Shown here: positions 1 through 5,152 of the stretch, one piece after another
How positions within the stretch are numbered: the stretch's first letter is position 1
Layout: each line of letters opens with the position of its first letter
Source: Victivallales bacterium
GTDB lineage: Bacteria > Verrucomicrobiota > Lentisphaeria > Oligosphaerales > Oligosphaeraceae
Direction: 5' to 3'
NCBI GenBank assembly: GCA_017964325.1
Contig: JAGCSE010000280.1
Coordinates: 1 to 24,864 of the forward strand
Length of the DNA: 24,864 nucleotides
Program-made: the position numbers and the translations under genes
The notes under the pieces: model-generated
Database searches by the model: none
Told to the model about the DNA's origin: nothing
Seen by the model: only the letters and a program-made list of their open reading frames with translations

Positions 1-944
1 ACTTCGTCGTCGAAGGCGGCGCCGCGTTCGACGTAGTTCTGCGTCAGCGTGTAGTCGCCGACAAAACGGAGCGAGTCGCGTTTTCCGGGGAGGAATCCGA
101 CCCAATCCAGCTCCCAGTTTTCCGCGCCGTGGTCGCCATGGTTCTTCAGATGGTCCCAGCATCCGAAGGCGATTTTAAGCAGTTCATCACGAACGGCTTC
201 CGTATCGTGAATGGTGTCCTGCAAGCCACCCAGTTCAATCCAGTAGAAATTGGTGTTTAGGTCTTGCAGCATCGTGTGCGGCTTGTTGTGCATCTCCTCG
301 TCCGTCTTGAAATCATACGCCCACGGCGGCGGCGTGTAGGCGACGGGATGGTCGGTTTCGCGGCATTGGAGCATGAGGCTCATGCCCATGGTGTATGGAT
401 CGGCCTTGTCGAGCCCGAACTCTTCATTGAATTCAGATTTCGCCTCACGGCCGACGCGCGTTTCGGCGTCGGATAACGGCGCGAGGATGGAGTCGCCCGA
501 ACAATCGGCGAACAGCTTGGCGCGGACGGTCTGCCATGTATATGTTGTCAGTTGGAAACCAGTGATTTCCGCAATGGAATCGCCGTCCATTTTCGCTTGG
601 CAGCAAGCGCAGTTCAGGAGGAGGGTGATGTTCGGCTCGAAACGGACTTTTTCATAGAGGAGGGCGTCCCATGTCGTGTAGTTGCGGGTAGGATTTCGGT
701 GCATGTTTTCGAGGGCGATTTCCTCCATGATGCCGGTTTCCTGCAAATAGGGGACGCGTGTACCCGCGCCTGAAATCCACATGCGGATTTCGGAGGATGC
801 GTTGCCGCCGAGCACGGGACGGTCGTGCATGAGAACTGTCTTGACTCCATGGCGCGCCGCTGAAATGGCCGCCAGCATACCTGCCATGCCACCGCCGACG
901 ACGCAGAAATCCGCTTCAATGATGTTGCGCTTTAGTTCTGACAT
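1..944 (-). CDS. FAD-dependent oxidoreductase (3' end beyond window)
   Basis: The reading frame is open from the ATG at 944 to the window edge, giving 314 residues with no stop. The N-terminus has a Rossmann FAD-binding loop (GGGMAG, residues 17-22) after a short beta strand, followed by an LGGNASSEIRMW stretch. That stretch is typical of the FAD_oxidored family (PF12831-like), which is abundant in PVC bacteria near sugar-degradation genes. A later stretch (around residue 140, FADCSGDSILAPL) resembles the second conserved FAD motif of such enzymes. There is no signal peptide, so the protein is probably cytosolic. The substrate cannot be told from sequence. No clear Shine-Dalgarno precedes the ATG; the upstream DNA is very AT-rich, with a possible promoter (TTGATA as complement of 985-990, then an AT-rich -10). 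Family is fairly sure, function is not. Confidence 0.85.
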   Translation of the reverse strand, partial: MSELKRNIIEADFCVVGGGMAGMLAAISAARHGVKTVLMHDRPVLGGNASSEIRMWISGAGTRVPYLQETGIMEEIALENMHRNPTRNYTTWDALLYEKVRFEPNITLLLNCACCQAKMDGDSIAEITGFQLTTYTWQTVRAKLFADCSGDSILAPLSDAETRVGREAKSEFNEEFGLDKADPYTMGMSLMLQCRETDHPVAYTPPPWAYDFKTDEEMHNKPHTMLQDLNTNFYWIELGGLQDTIHDTEAVRDELLKIAFGCWDHLKNHGDHGAENWELDWVGFLPGKRDSLRFVGDYTLTQNYVERGAAFDDE

Positions 945-1064
945 AAATGATTTGTTTAATATATATTATGAAAAATATTTATTTTATCAACTGTAAATTA
1001 CTATAAGAGTCGAAATTAAAACAACATACTGTAGCTTATCATCATGAAAAAGCAATTTAAAAAA

Positions 1065-1080
1065 CTCTGCGTCTTTGCGA
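1065..1080. repeat. Two-unit octamer repeat (CTYTGCGW)
   Basis: Two adjacent octamers, CTCTGCGT and CTTTGCGA, lie in the AT-rich spacer between the FAD oxidoreductase and the DUF3820 gene. From memory, CGCAAAGACGCAAAG-like sequences are dispersed in intergenic DNA of many unrelated bacteria; this was not checked here. Confidence 0.45.
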
Positions 1081-1115
1081 TAAAAAATATTAAGAAAAAT
1101 CAAAATTTTTCTTAA
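1081..1115 (-). terminator. AT-rich hairpin at the end of the DUF3820 gene
   Basis: A perfect 11-bp inverted repeat (TTAAGAAAAAT at 1090-1100, CAAA loop, ATTTTTCTTAA at 1105-1115) covers the last codons and stop of the minus-strand DUF3820 gene. On the minus strand it is followed by ATATTTTTT, so it resembles an intrinsic terminator. The stem is almost all A/T, which makes its strength doubtful. Confidence 0.4.
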
Positions 1116-1416
1116 TAGGCTTGCGGAGGCTTTGGCGGGGCGTGTCGCGGATGAGTTTGAAGACGTTTTCCGCGCCGTCGAGCTTCAGTTGATAAACGAA
1201 CGACATGATTTCGCCTAAACGCCCTTTTGGGAAGCCCTTGCGGATGAAGCAACGGAGATATTCGTAGGGGAGGTCACAAAGCAGAAGGCCATGGGGCGGA
1301 TAACCTTCTGGACCGAATTTACCGAAAGGCATCCGCATCGTGACGGCGTCCTGCAATGCTTGTTCAAATGCCTGTTGTTCAGGAGTTTTTGCTGGATTAT
1401 TATCGTTTTCCATCAT
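1090..1416 (-). CDS. DUF3820 family protein
   Basis: A small protein of about 108 residues. Its core reads MPFGKFG, then LLCDLPYEYLRCFIRKGFPKGRLGEIMSFVYQLKLDG when followed in segments, the pattern of DUF3820 (PF12843, sometimes named putative quorum-sensing-regulated virulence factor). The biochemical role of the family is unknown to me. The frame extends up to an ATG at 1425, but the ATG at 1416 forms an ATGA overlap with the stop of the upstream acetyltransferase gene (1413-1415). That suggests translational coupling; the ATG at 1413 is also possible. The C-terminus is Lys/Phe/Ser-rich and its codons form half of a terminator-like hairpin. Confidence 0.8.
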   Translation of the reverse strand: MMENDNNPAKTPEQQAFEQALQDAVTMRMPFGKFGPEGYPPHGLLLCDLPYEYLRCFIRKGFPKGRLGEIMSFVYQLKLDGAENVFKLIRDTPRQSLRKPIKKNFDFS

Positions 1417-1973
1417 CGGAGCCATTCATCACGGAGGATGCCATAGAGAACCATGTCGGAATAAGTGCCGTCGAGGCGTTGCGCATCGAGTTTCATGTAG
1501 CCTTCCTGCCGCATGCCAAGCTTTTGCATGATGCGGCCGGAGGCGGGATTTTCGACATCGTGCTTTGCGCAGATCTTGTGGAGGCCGACGGTTTCAAAAG
1601 CGAATGTCAGAACGGCGCAGGCTGCTTCCGTGACGATGCCTCGGCCGCTGTATTTTGTTGCAAGGCAATAGCCAAGCTCGGCGCGGAGCGACTTTTCGCT
1701 ACGCATGACCAAGTCGATGCCGCCGATGGGAAGTCCTTCAAATTCAATGCACCAGTTGTAGAATGTGTCGTCTTCGTAGCATAATTGCCATCCTTTTACA
1801 AGACGTTTCGTGTTGTCAACTGTGCCGTGGGGTCCCCATGAGAGGAAACGTGTGACCTGCGGATCGTTGCAGAACAGGTCGAACATGGACTGCACATCGT
1901 CCATGGTGAAACGACGCAGGATGAGCCGTGGCGTCTTGAGAGGCTGAGTTCCAAGATGTTTGACAGTTTCCAT
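1413..1973 (-). CDS. GNAT family N-acetyltransferase (RimJ/RimL type)
   Basis: About 186 residues from the ATG at 1973. It starts with the TPRLILRRFTMDD motif of Acetyltransf_3 (PF13302) proteins and has the acetyl-CoA pyrophosphate-binding loop KYSGRGIVTEA. A late segment, NPASGRIMQKLGM, is the usual end of the fold. Such proteins transfer acetyl from acetyl-CoA to N-terminal or small-molecule amines; the substrate here is unknown. A TTG at 1988 would add five residues encoded by the AATT repeat array and is less likely. The gene overlaps the downstream DUF3820 gene by ATGA, so the two form a two-gene operon. No strong Shine-Dalgarno is seen, because the array sits where one would be expected. 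Confidence 0.88.
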   Translation of the reverse strand: METVKHLGTQPLKTPRLILRRFTMDDVQSMFDLFCNDPQVTRFLSWGPHGTVDNTKRLVKGWQLCYEDDTFYNWCIEFEGLPIGGIDLVMRSEKSLRAELGYCLATKYSGRGIVTEAACAVLTFAFETVGLHKICAKHDVENPASGRIMQKLGMRQEGYMKLDAQRLDGTYSDMVLYGILRDEWLR

Positions 1974-1979
1974 TTTTTT

Positions 1980-1997
1980 AATTAACAATTAACAATT
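1980..1997. repeat. AATT+3 tandem array (3 cores)
   Basis: AATT cores begin at 1980, 1987 and 1994 with AAC spacers, a period of 7. The array lies directly upstream of the acetyltransferase ATG. It is an exact 18-bp inverted match of 2363-2380. Confidence 0.85.
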
Positions 1998-2198
1998 AAA
2001 AAACAGCAATTAAAAAAACAATAGAGGTAATTTAAAAAAAATTATTTGACCTAATGTAATTGAGTCTGATTTTCATCTGTATTTTTCAAAAACGGTCTTG
2101 GCATCGGAGGCCGATGAATTCTGTTTTTTACATCTCGTTATTAATTAGAATCTTATGTTTTTTACGACGGCCTCGGAGGCAAGGCCATCTCTGAAAAA

Positions 2199-2225
2199 AT
2201 CTGTTTAATCCGTCTTATCTGTGGT
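2199..2225. repeat. Three-unit 9-mer repeat (ATCYGTNNN)
   Basis: Three consecutive 9-mers, ATCTGTTTA, ATCCGTCTT and ATCTGTGGT, share ATCYGT. From memory, this resembles the ATCTGTGTTCATCTGTGG-like sequences scattered through intergenic DNA of many bacteria; not verified here. Confidence 0.5.
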
Positions 2226-2268
2226 TTCATTAAAAAGACATTTGAGCAGTTTTGAAATTACCTCTAAT

Positions 2269-2286
2269 AATTAGCAATTAACAATT
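2269..2286. repeat. AATT+3 tandem array (3 cores)
   Basis: AATT cores at 2269, 2276 and 2283 with spacers AGC and AAC, period 7. It lies in the same spacer as the arrays at 1980 and 2349. Confidence 0.75.
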
Positions 2287-2348
2287 TCTACTGGATATTC
2301 AGGATGTTCTGGATAACCACAAACCTACAATTCCACAGGAGTGGGCTA

Positions 2349-2380
2349 AATTGTTAATTATTAATTGTTAATTGTTAATT
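2349..2380. repeat. AATT+3 tandem array (5 cores) overlapping a gene end
   Basis: AATT cores at 2349, 2356, 2363, 2370 and 2377 with spacers GTT, ATT, GTT, GTT, period 7. The stop codon of the minus-strand propeller gene (complement of 2361-2363) lies inside the array, so the last residues (INN) are array-encoded. Confidence 0.9.
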
Positions 2381-3548
2381 CCAGAAGGTAGATGCCGCGG
2401 TTGTAGTCGTGAATGGAATCGACGGTGACGAACTTGCCGTCTGGCGACCATCTGGGATGGAGGTCATTGCGGACATCGACGGGATATCCGACTGGCTTGT
2501 GGTGGCGGAAAGTGCCCAATTTTGTCAGTTCTCCAGTGGCGACATTAACGAGTCCAAGATGTTGATTCTGTTCAGCATCGGGATATGTGTCCGCAAGAAG
2601 CCATTTGCCGTTGGGGGAGAAGACGGTGTGTCCCATGGGGCCGAAGCCTTTGGAGATGAGACGGGCCTGCAGGGGTAGTTTTGTTTCGTCGAAAACGACA
2701 TAGTCGGCGTTGTTGCCGCGCCATTTCGCGTCGATGAGAATTTCTCGCGGCGTACGGCCCCAAATTTGGTGGGAGATGGCGCCGTTCCAATAGACCTGCG
2801 GGAGAGGGCATTGGAGTTCGGAGCCGTCGAGACCGACCGTGTACATATAGGTCTGCCATTGAGGCGCAAGCGGGTTGCGGCAATGGCGGAAGAGCCAGAG
2901 AAGACGCGTGGAGTCGCAGTTGAAGATGGCGTGGTTGAGCCAGATATAGACGTCGTCTAGGCCGTAGGGGACGGGATGGATGTCGAACATCTGGCGGTAG
3001 GAGACGAGCAGTTTCGATTCGCCGGTATAGAGGTCGATGAGAAACAGTCCATCGTCGTCGAGGTCTGGTATTGGCTGAGTTAGGGGGATTGGCGCATCCG
3101 CGTAGCTGTAGCCGCGGCGGGGGATTCGGCCGAAATTGAGGGAGACGCCCCAGTGGCCGTCTGGCGACATGGCGTAGATGGGCTGTTCAAAGCGGTCGAT
3201 GATGCCTTTGCCAATTTCGAAGATGTTGGCTACGAGCTTCTTATCTTTGAGATCGAAATCGTTGTAGATGACCGTGTCGTTTTTTGTGTGCTTTAGGAAA
3301 AGCTCCATGCAACCTTGCTGATGGCACCATGCGCGAGTGGTGGTCAATGGCGTGTAACCGCCGTCAGGCGTGACGGTTCCGATTTCCGCGAGTTCGCCCG
3401 GCTGCGGGAGGCGGTTCATCTGCGGGATTTTCATGGCCAGATGGAGCGTCTGCGAAGGATTCCACGGATTGCGGTCGTAGTATCCGAAGAAATAATGGCC
3501 GTTGTCAGGCGTGATGCGTTTCCAATTGAATGTTTCGGAGATTTTCAT
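2361..3548 (-). CDS. TolB/WD40-like beta-propeller protein
   Basis: 395 residues without a signal peptide. Repeated blade-like motifs can be seen: MSPDGHWGVSLN, FSPNGKWLLADTYPD and RWSPDGKFVTVDSIH, each an SPDG-type strand pair as in TolB-like or oligogalacturonate-lyase-like propellers. The N-terminus (GHYFFGYYDRNPW) and the WCHQQGCMELFL plus VIYNDF motifs match a family of uncharacterised propellers that I recall near carbohydrate-degradation genes in PVC bacteria. There are several His residues, but a lyase activity is not proven. It is transcribed divergently from the Tat oxidoreductase at 3729. No Shine-Dalgarno is evident before the ATG. The stop codon falls in an AATT repeat array. Confidence 0.75.
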   Translation of the reverse strand: MKISETFNWKRITPDNGHYFFGYYDRNPWNPSQTLHLAMKIPQMNRLPQPGELAEIGTVTPDGGYTPLTTTRAWCHQQGCMELFLKHTKNDTVIYNDFDLKDKKLVANIFEIGKGIIDRFEQPIYAMSPDGHWGVSLNFGRIPRRGYSYADAPIPLTQPIPDLDDDGLFLIDLYTGESKLLVSYRQMFDIHPVPYGLDDVYIWLNHAIFNCDSTRLLWLFRHCRNPLAPQWQTYMYTVGLDGSELQCPLPQVYWNGAISHQIWGRTPREILIDAKWRGNNADYVVFDETKLPLQARLISKGFGPMGHTVFSPNGKWLLADTYPDAEQNQHLGLVNVATGELTKLGTFRHHKPVGYPVDVRNDLHPRWSPDGKFVTVDSIHDYNRGIYLLELTINN

Positions 3549-3728
3549 AGTGTTTGTAGTTTTTAAAACCGTAAAAGATATGTAATAACATAAAAAATAA
3601 TGGTCAATTCGTGATTATCCACTAATAAAGGTGTATATTTTGGGAAAAGCATAATTCATAATTCATAATGTGCAATTCATAATTAAGATACTAACTAGAT
3701 GTCAAAAACGTCAAGACAGGAGGCAACG
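3549..3728. promoter_or_regulatory. Divergent intergenic region with presumed promoters
   Basis: This 180-bp AT-rich spacer separates divergent genes and so must hold both promoters. For the plus strand a TATATT -10-like hexamer lies at 3634-3639 with only a weak -35 (GTGATT, 3611-3616). No convincing minus-strand promoter was found. The AATT array at 3653-3684 sits between this candidate and the oxidoreductase start. Confidence 0.25.
3653..3684. repeat. AATT+3 tandem array (5 cores)
   Basis: Cores at 3653, 3660, 3667 (AATG, one base off), 3674 and 3681 with spacers CAT, CAT, TGC, CAT, period 7. It lies in the leader of the Tat oxidoreductase gene. Confidence 0.8.
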
Positions 3729-5012
3729 ATGTCAGAAAAACAGACGAAACGCGGCGTGACGCGGCGTAATTTCCTTCGCGGAAGCGCGGTGGTCGGCACA
3801 GGCATGCTGATCGTGCCGAGCAGCTATGTGTTCGGCGGGCCGTCGGCCCCGAGCAACATGATCACCCGCGCGGTCATCGGTACGGGTGGCATGGGCATGG
3901 GCCATGTGACGAAATATCCGCAGACGCTGGCCTTCTGCGACGTCGATAAGAATCATCTGGAGAACGCGAAACGGAAGGCGGGCGGACAGGTTACGGCGTA
4001 TTCCGATTGGCGTGAAGTCCTGGAACGGAAGGACATCGACACGATCCACATCCCGACGCCGCCCCACTGGCATGCGCAAATCGCCATCGCGGCTGCGAAG
4101 GCGGGATTCGACGTCTATTCGGAAAAGCCTGCGACGCATACGCTAGCGGAGAGCAAGGCGTTGGTGGAAGCGGTCGAACGGAGCGGTGTCGTTTATCAGG
4201 CGAACACATGGGGCCGCAGCTATCTGGGTATTGGCTGGTTCATGCGCAAGTTGGTCATGAGCGGCTTGTTAGGCGGTCCGCTGACCGTCTGCCTGAATCC
4301 GCGCTACTGCCCGACGGGCTTCAAAATCAAGATGTGGAGCGGCCGTCCGAATTTGGAGCCTCATCCCGTTCCGGACGTTTTGGATTACAATATGTGGCTC
4401 GGCCCCGCGCCCGTCAAACCGTACCATCCACACCGTGTCCACGGCAGCTTCCGCGGCTATTGGGACTATGACGAAGGTGGTTTCGGCGACATGGGACAGC
4501 ACCACATCGACCCATTCCAATATGCTCTGGGCAAAGATGATACGGGGCCGACGGAGATTGAGGCCGTCGCGCCGTGGCCGCAGCATCCGGATGCGTGCGG
4601 ACTGTGGGGCACCATCAATCTGAAATACGCCGACGGGACGAAAATCATCATCGAGAGCTGGGAGTGGGGCGAACGCACGACAGAAGGCCGTCCGCTCATC
4701 GAAGGCCCGAACGGCAAGTATTGGGGCGGCATGAATCTTGAACCCGCAAATCTTCTGGAGAAGCTGAAGCAGTTCCCCGACCCGCCGAAACTGGAAAGCT
4801 GGGAGCATGCAGTCCGCACGCGCGAAAACGTTAACGGCGTCCATCCGAACGTCCGTCAGGCGACGCGTTCCGCCGACTTGCTGCATCTTGCGTCACTGGC
4901 CGTGCGGCTTGGCCGCAAGATCAACTACGATCCTGTCAAGCAGGAGATCATTGGCGATCCTGAAGCGACGCGCATGGCGAATCCGCCGCGCAGAGCACCG
5001 TGGACGTTATAA
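3729..5012 (+). CDS. Tat-exported Gfo/Idh/MocA family oxidoreductase
   Basis: 427 residues from the ATG at 3729, chosen because a perfect AGGAGG (3718-3723) lies five bases upstream; an in-frame ATG at 3699 lacks this. The N-terminus has a twin-arginine signal (TRRNFLRG, residues 11-18) with a hydrophobic stretch to about residue 36, so the protein is exported folded, probably with its NAD(P) cofactor. The Rossmann loop AVIGTGGMGMGH is at 48-59, and the EKP motif (residues 132-134) carries the catalytic lysine of the family. A GFGDMGQHHIDPFQYALG-like segment supplies the usual active-site Asp/His. The family oxidises or reduces sugars and inositols; the substrate here is unknown. It stands alone, with repeat arrays on both sides. 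Confidence 0.9.
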   Translation: MSEKQTKRGVTRRNFLRGSAVVGTGMLIVPSSYVFGGPSAPSNMITRAVIGTGGMGMGHVTKYPQTLAFCDVDKNHLENAKRKAGGQVTAYSDWREVLERKDIDTIHIPTPPHWHAQIAIAAAKAGFDVYSEKPATHTLAESKALVEAVERSGVVYQANTWGRSYLGIGWFMRKLVMSGLLGGPLTVCLNPRYCPTGFKIKMWSGRPNLEPHPVPDVLDYNMWLGPAPVKPYHPHRVHGSFRGYWDYDEGGFGDMGQHHIDPFQYALGKDDTGPTEIEAVAPWPQHPDACGLWGTINLKYADGTKIIIESWEWGERTTEGRPLIEGPNGKYWGGMNLEPANLLEKLKQFPDPPKLESWEHAVRTRENVNGVHPNVRQATRSADLLHLASLAVRLGRKINYDPVKQEIIGDPEATRMANPPRRAPWTL

Positions 5013-5015
5013 AAC

Positions 5016-5047
5016 AGCTAAAAGCTTAAAGCTAAAAGCTTAAAGCG
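5016..5047. repeat. AGCT+3 tandem array (5 cores)
   Basis: AGCT cores at 5016, 5023, 5030 and 5037 plus a degenerate AGCG at 5044, with spacers alternating AAA, TAA, AAA, TAA. Period 7. It begins three bases after the stop codon of the oxidoreductase gene. Confidence 0.85.
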
Positions 5048-5070
5048 AATAGTTCGCGGCTAGTATAAGC

Positions 5071-5133
5071 TCTAGAAGTTCTAGACCTTCTAGAAGATCT
5101 AGAGGCTCTAGAAGGTCTAGAGGCTCTAGAAAA
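5071..5133. repeat. TCTAGA+3 tandem array (7 cores, varied spacers)
   Basis: Seven perfect TCTAGA palindromes start at 5071, 5080, 5089, 5098, 5107, 5116 and 5125, exactly nine bases apart. The trinucleotides after each are AGT, CCT, AGA, GGC, AGG, GGC and AAA, so the core is invariant while the spacer is not. The array ends just upstream of the HEAT-repeat gene's ribosome site. Confidence 0.95.
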
Positions 5134-5152
5134 AACTTAATGGAGAAAATGG

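Larger units (their letters stand above)
1989..2360. other. Noncoding repeat-rich spacer
   Basis: This 372-bp AT-rich stretch shows no credible gene. It holds an inverted pair TAGAGGTAATTT (2022-2033) and AAATTACCTCTA (2255-2266), a perfect hairpin CATCGG-AGG-CCGATG (2102-2116), a related GC-rich hairpin GCCT-CGG-AGGC near 2170-2180, and a direct repeat TGTTTTTTAC (2122-2131 and 2156-2165). It also holds three 9-mers of ATCTGT type and AATT arrays at both ends. It must carry the promoter of the minus-strand acetyltransferase operon, but I cannot place a convincing one. Confidence 0.7.

Noticed and set aside
264..773. Plus-strand open frames opposite the FAD oxidoreductase
   Set aside because: The minus strand has a continuous frame with FAD-binding motifs across this region.
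1044..1115. 23-residue plus-strand open frame (start ATG 1044)
   Set aside because: No ribosome site, lies across the octamer repeat and the terminator-like hairpin, Lys/Asn-rich by base composition only.
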